The notes beneath the pieces are model-generated. The model was not told the DNA's origin, did no database searches, and saw only the letters and a list, made by a program, of their open reading frames with translations. From Trichothermofontia sichuanensis B231 (GTDB lineage: Bacteria > Cyanobacteriota > Cyanobacteriia > B231), in assembly GCF_026240635.1 (NCBI RefSeq), contig NZ_CP110848.1, positions 2,995,741 to 3,059,740 of the forward strand: 64,000 bases of DNA, given 5' to 3'. Positions 1-8,996 of the stretch are shown piece after piece; within the stretch, counting starts at the first letter, position 1, and each line of letters starts with the position of its first letter. A program made the translations under genes and the position numbers.

Positions 1-497
1 AACTGCTCTACTAACGGTTGCAGGGTTTCCGGGGTACTGGCTTCGACCCGACTTTGTAATTGTTGCAGTTGTTCGAGTTGTTGGCCAGCCTGAGTCGTAA
101 GGGTTTGATTGGTTTGTGTGGTAATCCGCACGGTGTTCACCACGCCCAAGGGGACCATGAGCAAAAAGCCCAGAGCCATCAGACCTGCTAGCCAGGAAAT
201 CCCGCGCAACAGCAGTTTTTCAGGACGACGACGACCATAGTGTTCCCCGAAAAAAATGAGGCCCATGCCCAAAAGGGGAACCACAACTCGCTCAACGATC
301 GCCCCGATCGCCTCTAATTCCCAAACGGGATTCAGGAAGCGGGGGGGAATCAGAATTTGCCCCACCTCGATCCCAAAAAACAACAGGAGGCCATAGCCAA
401 CCCAACGCAGCCGATAGATCGATCGTGCCTCATCGCTCACCTGATCAGGGGAGGCGGGCGGGGGAATCGTTGGATTAGTGGCAGGAGAATCAGTCAT
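1..497 (-). CDS. HpsJ-like protein, cyanoexosortase A-associated (C-terminus outside window)
   Basis: The reading frame starts at an ATG complementary to 495-497 (MTDSPATNP) and stays open past base 1, so only about 165 residues are visible. After a short Pro-rich N-terminus come two hydrophobic stretches (roughly residues 30-50 and 95-120), separated by a charged loop containing HYGRRRPEK. A Gln-rich segment beginning TTQTNQTL looks like the start of an extracytoplasmic coiled coil. This arrangement matches the HpsJ family linked to secreted polysaccharide in filamentous cyanobacteria, as I remember it. It lies 92 bp downstream of the exosortase-associated gene on the same strand, which is the usual neighbourhood of the cyanoexosortase A-associated HpsJ type. 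The exact role is unknown; assignment rests on topology plus context. Confidence 0.7.
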   Translation of the reverse strand, partial: MTDSPATNPTIPPPASPDQVSDEARSIYRLRWVGYGLLLFFGIEVGQILIPPRFLNPVWELEAIGAIVERVVVPLLGMGLIFFGEHYGRRRPEKLLLRGISWLAGLMALGFLLMVPLGVVNTVRITTQTNQTLTTQAGQQLEQLQQLQSRVEASTPETLQPLVEQ

Positions 498-589
498 GGG
501 TCAATGGCGATCGATGAAGTTAACAACGAACGTGAGTCAAGGCAGCCAGGAACTTTTGGGGGTATCCAGGGACCAGGGAAACCCCGGAT

Positions 590-1354
590 TCATGACCGCT
601 GCCTGGGGAGGGCAGTTTCAGGGACAGGGGGAGGGAAGTGGGCCTGCCACCAGCGATGCCACGGCACCCAAGCCGATACCAGGATCAGATAGGCCGCTTC
701 CGGTGAAACTGGCCCGGTTGAACCTCCCGTCTCTCCCTGATCTGACGGCTCTGGCGGGTCTGGGGTCAGCTGGATGGCCATCAAGGTCCACAGACAACGC
801 CCATCCCACAAATTCTCCTGCCCTAGGAGCCAGCGGAACACTCGCCAGGGACGAAGACCGGTGGTGTAGCGATTTTGGGCCATCTGTTGCTCCGTCAGCG
901 TACTTTGTCCCTGGGGATTGATGCAGGCGGTTAGGTAGGCCCGTCCCTGGTGCGTCAGGACCCCGTAAAAGCCGGTTTCGGGGTGATAGCGTTCTTGTAA
1001 CTGGGCATTGGCTGCTCGCAGGGCAGTATTAACAAACAACAGGCGGCTAATGTTGCCATCCGTCCACGGGGCCAGGTAGTGGACATCAATGTAGAGGACC
1101 TGGCCCTCCCGTTGAAATTGGTAGGCATGGGAGCCGCGACTGTTGTCTTCCAGCTTGGGTGTGATCGGGAGGCTTTGGAGCAACTGCCATCCGGGTAAGG
1201 GGGGGGCCTCCGGCAGGGCAACGGGGGCTGCGGCCATTTCGGATGGGCGGGAATCGATCACCCAGACCTTGCCCAAGACCAGCCAGACTGCTGTAAAGGT
1301 GAGGGCCAAGAGCGCCGTCCGCCACGGCAAACGCTGCCCCCAGGTGGTTAACAT
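590..1354 (-). CDS. Cyanoexosortase A system-associated protein
   Basis: This is a 254-residue protein with one N-terminal membrane segment (about residues 10-30, ALLALTFTAVWLVLGKVWV). The rest is a soluble, presumably extracytoplasmic domain with the motif RAYLTACINPQG near the middle. Its 5' end overlaps the 3' end of the exosortase gene by 7 bp, so the two are very likely translationally coupled. In cyanobacteria a protein of this size and topology accompanies exosortase A. By analogy with EpsI-like partners of exosortases it may help process or export the sorted proteins or polysaccharide, but no activity can be read from the sequence. Several longer-looking frames on the other strand here are shadows. 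Confidence 0.8.
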   Translation of the reverse strand: MLTTWGQRLPWRTALLALTFTAVWLVLGKVWVIDSRPSEMAAAPVALPEAPPLPGWQLLQSLPITPKLEDNSRGSHAYQFQREGQVLYIDVHYLAPWTDGNISRLLFVNTALRAANAQLQERYHPETGFYGVLTHQGRAYLTACINPQGQSTLTEQQMAQNRYTTGLRPWRVFRWLLGQENLWDGRCLWTLMAIQLTPDPPEPSDQGETGGSTGPVSPEAAYLILVSAWVPWHRWWQAHFPPPVPETALPRQRS

Positions 1355-2214
1355 CGATCGGCTCCCTGGGGATTAGCCGGATGGCGCAGGAAAGCCAGCC
1401 AACAAAAGGCGCCAAACAGCAACACGGCGATCGCGGCGAAGATCAACGAACCGTCTCCCGTATGCCAGTAGTCAAACCAATCCCGGTGATTACTAGCCAC
1501 AAGGACTGCCAGCAAAGCCACCCGCGCCGCATTCACCAAAAAGCCAATGAGCAGGGCTATGACCACACACCCCACCCGTTGTGACCAGCGCAAGGGGACG
1601 ATGAGCAGAAATAGGACTGCAATCAAAAGCATTTGCAAGACACTATTCACCCCAGAGCAGGCCCCATACACCTCTACCCGTCCCGTGGGTAGGACAATAA
1701 AGGCTCCTTGCCGGACGACCTCAAACCCGCTATACCAGAGCATGAATGCTGCCGCTTTAGCCGTCAATAGGGTCAAGTTAATCAATTGCAGGAATCCCAC
1801 AACGATCGGTGATACTAGCAACAGGCCCAAAATCAATAATTCTTTCCAGAACTGCTGTATGCCTCGAAACCCAGAGGCCATCAGGGCTAATCCGAGGTAG
1901 GAGATAAAGGGAGACACCTGTAAATGATAGCCATCGGGTGCCAGACTCTGTACCAAAACGAGTGCAATCAGGCTGGCTCCGACGATCGTTGCCCCAGGGC
2001 TGCTGTCCAGATTGAGGTGTGGGTGCTTTTCCCAGAGCAGCATTGCGATCGCCAGCCACAACAGGCCCACAGTCGCCCATAACTCAGGATTATCAGCCCG
2101 TTGCAAGAAGGTAAGATTTAAGGCCAGTAAGCCCGCCCCAATCCCCAAAAGCCAGTACTGCGGGATGCGCCAGGGTTTGAATCCAGCAAGGTTAAACTCG
2201 GCAAGCTTGAACAT
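1348..2214 (-). CDS. crtA: Cyanoexosortase A (exosortase/archaeosortase family membrane peptidase)
   Basis: This is a 288-residue polytopic membrane protein with about eight hydrophobic segments. The exosortase catalytic triad is visible: Cys in VYGACSGVNS, Arg in FLVNAARVALLA, and His in YWHTGDGSLIF. Exosortases are thought to cleave PEP-CTERM-type sorting signals at the cytoplasmic membrane and transfer the protein to a surface structure. The ATG at 2212-2214 (MFKLAEF) was preferred over an upstream TTG at 2256, which only adds a non-conserved stretch. It is the first gene of a three-gene minus-strand operon with the associated protein and an hpsJ-like gene. No PEP-CTERM substrate is recognisable in the window. 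The symbol crtA follows exosortase nomenclature and should not be confused with carotenoid genes. Confidence 0.88.
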   Translation of the reverse strand: MFKLAEFNLAGFKPWRIPQYWLLGIGAGLLALNLTFLQRADNPELWATVGLLWLAIAMLLWEKHPHLNLDSSPGATIVGASLIALVLVQSLAPDGYHLQVSPFISYLGLALMASGFRGIQQFWKELLILGLLLVSPIVVGFLQLINLTLLTAKAAAFMLWYSGFEVVRQGAFIVLPTGRVEVYGACSGVNSVLQMLLIAVLFLLIVPLRWSQRVGCVVIALLIGFLVNAARVALLAVLVASNHRDWFDYWHTGDGSLIFAAIAVLLFGAFCWLAFLRHPANPQGADRC

Positions 2215-2278
2215 AGGGATGGATGAGTAGGGGGCGTTAGGCCAAGATCGCCTCAACCGTCAACGATAAATTCGGTAG

Positions 2279-2440
2279 CCCAGATTCCCCAACCCCTTCT
2301 CCCAAACGGGGCGAACGGGAGCCGGATTTGCCAGTCCCTCTCCCGCTCTGAGAGAGGGATTGATGATGAAGGCCGCACCCGTCAGCTGCACCCCGCCTAC
2401 CCAGGTAAAATTGGACTTGATGATTCCAGTAAAGGCTGTA
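2279..2440. repeat. Intergenic repeat, family A (TACAGCCTTTACC ends), copy 1
   Basis: The segment has the same order of blocks as the better preserved copies at 2676 and 4882. It contains a CCCCAACCCCTTCTCCC block, the core CCCTCTCCCGCTCTGAGAG, a GGCCGCACCCG block, and the right end CAGTAAAGGCTGTA, which is the complement of the left end TACAGCCTTTACC. The left end is not recognisable here. Probably a non-autonomous mobile element. Confidence 0.6.
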
Positions 2441-2489
2441 CTTGGGTGGCGTGATTGGGTGGCGTGATCATGATCGATCTCAACAATAA

Positions 2490-2508
2490 TGATAATGAGT
2501 CATTATCA
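2490..2508. promoter_or_regulatory. Fur-box-like perfect palindrome
   Basis: TGATAATGAGTCATTATCA is a perfect 9-1-9 inverted repeat and matches the classical Fur operator (GATAATGATAATCATTATC) at nearly every conserved position. It lies 276 bp upstream of the minus-strand exosortase A start and about 700 bp upstream of the plus-strand gene at 3212, between two family A repeats. Which gene it controls is unclear; no siderophore or iron-transport gene is adjacent. A tonB-exbBD group lies 27 kb away. The short frame at 2455-2661 running through it is not convincing as a gene. Confidence 0.55.
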
Positions 2509-2675
2509 ATCACATTGCTACGCAGCAGGCTGGCGGATGAGATAACACAATGGGTCACGCAGTTGGTGAAATCTGCTTTCATGATATCATTGGCCTTCCG
2601 GCAGCCTTCAGGTAACGTGCGATCACACCCGCTGTGTACGTATCCCCGTTCCTTCGCCTGATGCGATCGCTATAG

Positions 2676-2898
2676 TACAGCCTTTACCTAATTTACTCAG
2701 TACACAGTTAAGGTTTGGATCTCGATCCTGCCGGCAGTCCTCATCCCCCAACCTCTTCTCCCAAGTGGGGAGAAGAGGAGTCGGACTTTCAAGTCCCTCT
2801 CCCGCTCTGGGAGAGGGATTTAGGGTGAGGGCCGCACCCGCGGGCTGCCCCCATCCTACCCCAGTAAAACTGTACTTTATGATTGAGGTAAAGGCTGT
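2676..2898. repeat. Intergenic repeat, family A, copy 2
   Basis: The left end TACAGCCTTTACC is inverted at the right end as GGTAAAGGCTGT. The interior carries CCTCATCCCCCAACC, the core CCCTCTCCCGCTCTGGGAG, and AGGGTGAGGGCCGCACCCG. It is a MITE-like element of about 220 bp with possible TA flanks. Together with copy 1 and the Fur-like palindrome it fills most of the gene-free stretch 2215-3211. I see nothing else there apart from the leader of the gene at 3212. Confidence 0.7.
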
Positions 2899-3211
2899 CC
2901 TTCTGGCAAGAACCGTTTGCTGCCGTGGGACGGGAAACGCAGAATGGGGCCGCGATCGTCAACGGTTGTTAACGTGCCCCCTAAAGCTCGCCCCAAAAAA
3001 TTGGCGCTTGCCCCAACATTAACGATCCGATTCTGGTGAGTCAGGCGATAATCAGGAAGAGGGAGCATCCCCAAAGGTTTTGATCGGTGCTGTCTATTAA
3101 GTTGCCCATGTTATCAGTTGCCCATGCGGTCGTCTGTACCAGCGAGTGCCGCATCGGGAGGCTTTGCCAGGGATGCCCTACCGGTGATGTGAGTGAGAAG
3201 GGAGTATTGAT

Positions 3212-4861
3212 ATGCAGTATCAAGCAGGGCGGCGGTTGGCTGCCCAGGTTAGATCGCATCTGATAGGTATGGGGCTGGGGGTCGCGATCCTGGCTATCCC
3301 CCTCTGTACCCGTCCCAGTCCTCGTGATGTTGCTTTGGCTGCCCCCCCGGCTCCTGAAGCCGATTTCTGGCAACAGGCCCAATCCCTCACCCAGGATCAG
3401 ATTAATTTTATCGCCCTCACGGAAGCAGCGGCTCAAAGCCCTGATCCTAATCGCGTTCGGGTTGCCCGTGGCCAACTGGTCGTGCATATTGGCACGATCG
3501 AGCGTTTCCTCCGTCGCCATGCTGCCGATCCGGACGGGCTGTGTTTAGAGAATCAGGCTGAAAATGTGGCCCTCACGCCGCCCCAACGACGGGTCTACTG
3601 CAATCTCTACCTTGCCGCCCAGGAACTGTGGGGCTTGCAACCTAAGTTTAACCACCGCCTGCGCATGTTGGCTAACCAAGCGGAACTGAAGCCCTTAGCT
3701 CTGGTGAGTGGGGAAACGCGCTTGAATATCCTTGGTGCACCGGTGTTTGAGCGGGGGAGTCTGCGCCAGCCGGCGCGTCCTCGCTATGCCCCAGCCCCGG
3801 ATTTGCCCGATCCGAAACCGCCGATCGTGGGCCGCGACGCCAAACCTATCCTGGCTGACTACAGACCCCCTTTCCCGCCAGCCCTAACGGTCCCCCCGGA
3901 CATTGCCGAGTCCCTGCGCATTCTGACGGCCCTCACCACCGACAGTCGCAACCTATTTCCACCCCAGGTCCGCTTCACCGAGCCAGCAGAGATGGCTCAG
4001 ATCATGGATACCAATGCTTATGGCTTCTATCCCCAGGAACAGCAAGTCTACGCCCAATTCCTGAGTACCCCAAATACGGGGATAGCACGGGTGCTCCCAG
4101 CGGCAGTCTACCGACAGGACCCTAACGTGTTGCATAACCGTCGCCTGCCCACGGTTGCTCAAAAATTCCCCTTTGCCCCCCTGATTATTTCAGCCACCAA
4201 TCCGCCGCCGCAGATGGACCCGTCCTGGTTGCCCCGTCTGGCTCCCCAGGAGGCCCAACGTTATGGCTTTATGAACCTCCCGGCCCGTGAGACGGCAGCC
4301 TTTGTCCCTCGTTTAACGCTGCACTTGGTCAACGATTCACCTGGGAAAACCCTACCCGATCGCGTCGAACTGGTGCAAAAGGATCTGGACTATGGCTTCC
4401 TAGCTGATGTGGGTCCTGTGCCCCTGGAGGCTCTGGATGCCAGCCTCTCCCATCATCAGTTGACCCTTCCGCCCCAAGCACGGCACTTTTTCCTGGCCTA
4501 CCGTCCCCCCACCACGCTGGAGGCGCTCCAAGTCGATCGTCGCCGTTTCCTGCTGGGCGAAGGCAGGGCGTCGGGGGTGCCCGATGCGATCGCAACCACT
4601 GCACCCATCCAGGTGAATCACACCTATCTCCTGCGGACAGTCCAATTCGACGTACCGGAACCCGTGCGAACCGGCAGGGCCGTCCCCGAAACCGAGCGCC
4701 GCGCCCTTCCCTTAACGATGGAACTGCACAGTCGGGACTTACTGGTCGCATTTCAACCCGTGCGGCAACGGCCCGACGGCGGCTATACGGTGCTATGGCG
4801 CATTCTTGCCCAGTTCCCCGATCCACAAATTGAGGATCTGGAAAAGTTTGTGCGTTTTTAG
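3212..4861 (+). CDS. Secreted or periplasmic cyanobacterial protein of unknown function
   Basis: This 549-residue product starts at an ATG preceded by a purine-rich AGAAGGGAG. A hydrophobic stretch at about residues 18-32 (IGMGLGVAILAIP) followed by LAAPPAPEAD looks like a signal peptide with cleavage near ALAAP. The mature part has a Pro-rich linker around residues 185-235 (PDLPDPKPPIVG) and otherwise no motif I recognise. The C-terminal third reads like an all-beta domain. It is a singleton flanked by repeats on both sides, with no operon partner. I do not recognise the family beyond a general resemblance to large conserved hypothetical cyanobacterial exported proteins. Confidence 0.75.
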   Translation: MQYQAGRRLAAQVRSHLIGMGLGVAILAIPLCTRPSPRDVALAAPPAPEADFWQQAQSLTQDQINFIALTEAAAQSPDPNRVRVARGQLVVHIGTIERFLRRHAADPDGLCLENQAENVALTPPQRRVYCNLYLAAQELWGLQPKFNHRLRMLANQAELKPLALVSGETRLNILGAPVFERGSLRQPARPRYAPAPDLPDPKPPIVGRDAKPILADYRPPFPPALTVPPDIAESLRILTALTTDSRNLFPPQVRFTEPAEMAQIMDTNAYGFYPQEQQVYAQFLSTPNTGIARVLPAAVYRQDPNVLHNRRLPTVAQKFPFAPLIISATNPPPQMDPSWLPRLAPQEAQRYGFMNLPARETAAFVPRLTLHLVNDSPGKTLPDRVELVQKDLDYGFLADVGPVPLEALDASLSHHQLTLPPQARHFFLAYRPPTTLEALQVDRRRFLLGEGRASGVPDAIATTAPIQVNHTYLLRTVQFDVPEPVRTGRAVPETERRALPLTMELHSRDLLVAFQPVRQRPDGGYTVLWRILAQFPDPQIEDLEKFVRF

Positions 4862-4881
4862 GTGAAGACAGGAGGTGAGGA

Positions 4882-5049
4882 TACAGCCTTTACCTAATTG
4901 ACTCAGTACACCGTTAAGATTGGGATTGTGATCCGACCGGCAGCCTTCATCCCCCAACCCTTTCCCCCCAAAAGGGTGAGGGCCGCACCAGTGGGCTGCC
5001 CCAGCCTACCCAGGTAAAGCTGTACTTTATGATTGCGGTAAAGGCTGGA
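4882..5049. repeat. Intergenic repeat, family A, copy 3
   Basis: The left end TACAGCCTTTACCTAATTG and the right end GCGGTAAAGGCTGGA are inverted copies of each other. The centre is shorter than in copy 2: the CTCTCCC/GGGAGAG hairpin is missing, so only the AAAAGGGTGAGGGCCGCACC part remains. It occupies almost all of the gap between the stop at 4861 and the next gene. Confidence 0.7.
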
Positions 5050-5200
5050 CCTAGCTTAACCATTAGTTACCGTTAGCTGTTGCTGCCAGTGTGTGATCGC
5101 GGGTAGAGAGGCTCTTAATGAGCTAACGTTTTTTGTCAATGTGTCAATAACGGGTAGCAGACATCGCCCAGTTTTGAAATTCCATGCTAGGCTTCAGGCC

Positions 5201-6100
5201 ATGACTGAGGCCAATCATCGTTGTCAGATTAGTTTGTGGATTTTACTGATTGCCCTGGGTTTAACCGTCCTCTTGATGACAGTCAAGTTCTGGGCTGGCT
5301 GGGCAACGCAATCGCTCAGTTTGCAAGCAGAAACATTACACACCCTCGTCAGTAGTTTTAGCTTAATTCTCAGTTTGGTGGCCCTGCAGCTACCTTACCA
5401 TCGCACCAGCCGTCGGGAGTTTCTAGGTCATGGCAAAGCCGAAAGTACACTGGCACTATGCCTAGTTGCAGTACTCGGTTTTGCCAGTTTACGCCTTTTG
5501 GAAGTTATCTACCCTTTTTTGCCATTGACCCTGCAGCAACAGGCGATCGCTAACCCTGCTCAAATTAGCGGTCCCTTGATTCAGTTATTACTGCTGATTG
5601 GTGGGATTACCTTGGGATTAGCGCTTTTTGTGCGCTATGAGGCGAGGGTTCTAGAGAGCTATTTACTGCGGATGAGTGCCATTGTCCTACTGCGGGATGC
5701 CTGGTTAACCCTACTGTTAGTCCCCCTGTTAGGCATCGTTGGCCAAGGGCAGTATTGGCTTGATCCGGTGTTGGGGGTGATCTTGATTGGGCTGGTGGGG
5801 GTCAACTATTGGCAACTGTTGAATTGGCAATTGCCCCTGATGATGCAGTCGATCGCGATTGCGCCGGAAGCACTGGGTTATCTGGTGCGGCGGATGCAGG
5901 GGGTGTTGGCTTGCTACCAAATCCGCTCCTATGGGATTGTCGGTCGCCTCGTGTTTGTCGAAATTCACCTTCTGCTACATGCTGATTATCTGTCAATGGC
6001 TCCCATGATTGCGGAACGCATTGAATCCATGCTCCGCGCACGCTATGGTCCAGTGCAGGTATTGCTGCACGTGAGCAGTCAGGACGAGGCGAAGGAATAG
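5201..6100 (+). CDS. Cation diffusion facilitator-like membrane protein with altered metal site
   Basis: This is a 299-residue protein with about six membrane segments and a C-terminal cytoplasmic domain. CDF hallmarks are QSLSLQAETLH in TM2, EFLGHGKAES in the loop after TM2, and YWLDPVLGVILIGL at TM6. Of the four usual intramembrane zinc ligands, the second of TM2 reads Ser instead of Asp (HTLVS for HxxxD). In TM5 only the Asp of LLRDAW remains, without the His four residues earlier. The C-terminal domain has RSYGIVGRLVFVEIHLLLH, like the CDF dimerisation domain. The ATG at 5201 removes a non-conserved 36-residue extension reaching back to a GTG at 5093. Transport of Zn, Mn, Fe or Co would be typical, but substrate and even transport activity are uncertain here. 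Confidence 0.72.
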   Translation: MTEANHRCQISLWILLIALGLTVLLMTVKFWAGWATQSLSLQAETLHTLVSSFSLILSLVALQLPYHRTSRREFLGHGKAESTLALCLVAVLGFASLRLLEVIYPFLPLTLQQQAIANPAQISGPLIQLLLLIGGITLGLALFVRYEARVLESYLLRMSAIVLLRDAWLTLLLVPLLGIVGQGQYWLDPVLGVILIGLVGVNYWQLLNWQLPLMMQSIAIAPEALGYLVRRMQGVLACYQIRSYGIVGRLVFVEIHLLLHADYLSMAPMIAERIESMLRARYGPVQVLLHVSSQDEAKE

Positions 6101-6471
6101 ACACAAGGCAGAACCCAACGGACAGCGATCGCGGGGTCAGTTGGGATATTGGGAACTCACTAGCGCAACAGAATCACGAGTGGGGGTTAGGGTCGCTAGG
6201 GGGTAACAGGAATCGGGCAGCGTAGGGGGTGCAGATGAGGCTCCAACCGGTCAAAAGGATGCCAAGGCATTTTTCATCAACCTATCCAGTTCAAGTGTCC
6301 CCGCTCTAGAACATGACCCGCTTTAGTTTTAGGATCAGTCTGTAGGTTGCCTAACTGTAATAGCGCCTGGCCGATCTCCCCAGTCAAAGACTTGCGATCG
6401 TCGCCACTCCGAATCAAACTGAATCAATCCCGGCTTCGCCCAAATACTCCCTACCGTCTTACAATGACCGT
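6101..6471. other. Gene-free stretch upstream of glgX
   Basis: The 371 bp hold HIP1-like sites (GCGATCGCG, GCGATCGTCG) and no open frame, repeat or tRNA that I recognise. It presumably contains the glgX promoter, but I cannot mark the -10 or -35 elements with confidence. Confidence 0.4.
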
Positions 6472-8619
6472 ATGTATCATCCAATCTGGCCCGGAAAACC
6501 TTACCCTCTAGGAGCTTCCTGGGATGGGAAAGGCACTAACTTCGCCCTATTCTCGGAAAACGCGGATGGGGTCGTCCTCTGCCTATTTGACGCCCAGGGA
6601 CGCGAGACCCGCATTCCCCTGACGGAGTGCAGTCACTTTATCTGGCATGGCTACGTTCCCGGTGTGGGACCTGGCCAGCGCTATGGCTACCGTGTCTATG
6701 GTCCCTACGAGCCGGAAGCCGGTCATCGGTTTAACCATAACAAACTGTTGATCGATCCCTACGCCAAAGCACTAGATGGCGATCTGGGGCATGGGCCAGA
6801 ACTATTTGGCTATCTCTGGGATGATGATCCTGACACCGATCTGACCTTCTCCGAGACCGATGATGCCCACCTAGTCCCCAAGGGGATTGTGATCGATGAA
6901 AGCTTTGACTGGCAGGGCGATCGCCGTTTACAAATCCCTTGGCACGAAACGGTCATCTACGAAACCCACGTGCGGGGCTTTACCAAACTCCATCCTGATA
7001 TTCCCAAACATCTGCGGGGGACCTACGCCGGACTGGCCCACCCGGCGGCGATCTCCCATCTCCAATCCCTTGGCATTACCGCGATCGAACTTCTGCCCGT
7101 CCACCACTTCCTCGCCTACCCCGGCCATTTGATCAGCAAAGGACTGAGTAGCTACTGGGGCTACGACTCCCTCAACTACATGGCCCCCTATTCCGGCTAC
7201 AGTTCCAGCGGTTGCCAGGGTCAACAGGTCGTTGAGTTCAAGCAAATGGTGAAAGCGCTGCACCAGGCAGGCATTGAGGTGATCCTCGATGTGGTCTACA
7301 ACCATACGGGCGAAGGGAATCACCTAGGACCTACCTTCGCCTTCCGGGGCATCGACAACGCCACCTACTATCGCCTCGTCGAAGATGACCCGCGCTACTA
7401 CATGGACTTTACTGGGTGTGGCAATTCCCTGAACGTGCGTCATCCCCAGATCCTGAAAATGATCATGGATAGCCTGCGGTATTGGGTGTTGGAGATGCAC
7501 GTCGATGGGTTTCGCTTTGACTTGGCCTCTGCCCTAGCGCGGGAACTGTATGAAGTGGATAGTTTGGCGGCCTTCTTCGACATTGTGCACCAGGACCCCG
7601 TGATTTCCAACGTCAAGTTGATTGCCGAACCGTGGGATGTGGGGGAAGGGGGCTATCAAGTTGGGAACTTTCCCCCCTTGTGGTCAGAGTGGAACGGGCG
7701 CTATCGGGATACGGTCCGTGACTTTTGGCGGGGCAAAGATCAAACCTTGGCGGAATTTGCCTATCGCTTTACCGGCAGTTCTGACCTGTACCAGAGCAAT
7801 GGCCGCAGTCCCAGTGCCAGTATTAATTTCATTACCGCCCACGACGGCTTTACGCTCCATGATCTGGTGAGCTACAACGAAAAGCACAACGAGGCCAACG
7901 GCGAAGATAACCAGGATGGCGAAAGTTATAACCGCTCCTGGAACTGCGGTGAAGAGGAGGATGAGGGGGAAACCGATAATCCTGAGGTCTTGAAACTCCG
8001 TCGCCGCCAACAGCGCAATTTCCTGGTAACGCTGTTACTGTCCCAGGGGGTGCCGATGATCCTGGGTGGGGATGAAATGGATCGGACCCAGCGAGGGAAT
8101 AACAACGCCTATTGTCAGGACAACGAGATTTCCTGGCTGAACTGGGACCTTAAGGATGAGAGTGTGAGCCTTCTGGATTTTACGCGCCAACTGGTTTTCT
8201 TCCGGCGGCAGCATCCGGTCTTCCGGCAGCGCAAGTGGTTCCAGGGACGGGCGATCCACGGGACAGGCGTTGAAGACATTGCCTGGTTTAATCCCAACGG
8301 CGATGAGATGACCGAGGAGCAGTGGCAGATTGGCTTTGCGCGAGCGATCGGCATTTTCCTCAACGGCGAAGAAATTGCTGCACCGGGTCCCCAGGGCGAA
8401 CGGATCATCGATGAAAATTTCTACATCTGTTTCAATGCCCACTACGAAGCGATCGACTTTACCCTCCCCCCCCTACTCCAGGGACGGGAATGGGTCATTC
8501 AGATTGATACCATGTTGGCCCATTTCCCCCAGGTAGGCCGCCACTATCGAGAAGATAAGCCAATCCCAGTGGGTGAGCGATCGGTCGTGATCCTGCGTCA
8601 GGTTCAGCAGCCCCGGTAG
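6472..8619 (+). CDS. glgX: Glycogen debranching enzyme GlgX (isoamylase type)
   Basis: This 715-residue GH13 enzyme hydrolyses alpha-1,6 branch points of glycogen in the cytoplasm. The N-terminal carbohydrate-binding module starts right away (GKPYPLGASWDGKGTNFALFS). The catalytic barrel shows DVVYNHTGEGN, VDGFRFDLASAL (nucleophile Asp), KLIAEPWDVGEGGYQ (acid/base Glu) and ITAHDGFTLHDLVSYN (third Asp). Length and order are standard for GlgX/TreX. The gene is monocistronic as far as visible, but glucan enzymes TreS-Mak and MalQ follow 1.5-6.6 kb downstream, so the region looks dedicated to glycogen and malto-oligosaccharide turnover. A MITE fragment and a GT2 gene separate them. Confidence 0.95.
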   Translation: MYHPIWPGKPYPLGASWDGKGTNFALFSENADGVVLCLFDAQGRETRIPLTECSHFIWHGYVPGVGPGQRYGYRVYGPYEPEAGHRFNHNKLLIDPYAKALDGDLGHGPELFGYLWDDDPDTDLTFSETDDAHLVPKGIVIDESFDWQGDRRLQIPWHETVIYETHVRGFTKLHPDIPKHLRGTYAGLAHPAAISHLQSLGITAIELLPVHHFLAYPGHLISKGLSSYWGYDSLNYMAPYSGYSSSGCQGQQVVEFKQMVKALHQAGIEVILDVVYNHTGEGNHLGPTFAFRGIDNATYYRLVEDDPRYYMDFTGCGNSLNVRHPQILKMIMDSLRYWVLEMHVDGFRFDLASALARELYEVDSLAAFFDIVHQDPVISNVKLIAEPWDVGEGGYQVGNFPPLWSEWNGRYRDTVRDFWRGKDQTLAEFAYRFTGSSDLYQSNGRSPSASINFITAHDGFTLHDLVSYNEKHNEANGEDNQDGESYNRSWNCGEEEDEGETDNPEVLKLRRRQQRNFLVTLLLSQGVPMILGGDEMDRTQRGNNNAYCQDNEISWLNWDLKDESVSLLDFTRQLVFFRRQHPVFRQRKWFQGRAIHGTGVEDIAWFNPNGDEMTEEQWQIGFARAIGIFLNGEEIAAPGPQGERIIDENFYICFNAHYEAIDFTLPPLLQGREWVIQIDTMLAHFPQVGRHYREDKPIPVGERSVVILRQVQQPR

Positions 8620-8851
8620 GGGGAGGAGAGAGGAAAGAGGACAGAAACGGTTGATCAGGCTCTCTAGTTTCCTTCAGGGGAGCGAGGACAAAGACCCTGT
8701 TCTCTGGAGGAGCATCTGACTTTAGCAAGACAACACCCTCATTCTTCGGCCCTTTCCCTGGCAAAGAGGCGATCGTTCAGATATCCGCATTGTCCCTACC
8801 TTCCTCACCCCCTCCATGCTCTCATCTCTTTTCACTTTTCTCTTCTCAATC

Positions 8852-8923
8852 CAAATAAACGATCGGAAACGCTGAGTTTATGGTGGGGGCGCTACGCACC
8901 CTCACCATAAACTCAGGAGAGCC
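8852..8923. repeat. Truncated copy of the 112-bp MITE
   Basis: It carries AAATAAACGATCGGAAACGCTGAG, in part, followed by the long hairpin GAGTTTATGGTGGGGGCGCT / CACCCTCACCATAAACTC and the inverted end GGAGAGCC. This corresponds to the hairpin half of the intact copies at 39549-39660. The other half and any target duplication are gone. It lies in the 378-bp gap between glgX and the GT2 gene. Confidence 0.75.
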
Positions 8924-8952
8924 AAAATTTTTCTACTCCAACTCCCAAAAAT

Positions 8953-8996
8953 AACCTCTTTTCTCTTTTCTATTTTCTCTTTTCTATTTTCTCCTA
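8953..8996 (+). promoter_or_regulatory. Pyrimidine-rich leader just before the GT2 start
   Basis: The stretch is almost pure T/C with a repeated unit TTTTCTATTTTCTC and runs right up to the ATG at 8998. No Shine-Dalgarno-like purine run is present, which is unusual next to genes in this window that do have one. It could be a U-rich ribosomal protein S1 binding leader or a slippage-prone promoter spacer. Confidence 0.35.

Noticed and set aside
2455-2661. 68-codon plus-strand frame spanning the Fur-like palindrome
   Set aside because: No ribosome-binding site, no recognisable motif, and its sequence is dominated by the palindrome and repeat edge. Not supported as a gene.
8852-8923. Hairpin considered as a terminator of glgX or a CRISPR repeat
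   Set aside because: It matches the hairpin half of the dispersed 112-bp MITE and has no U-run or spacer series.
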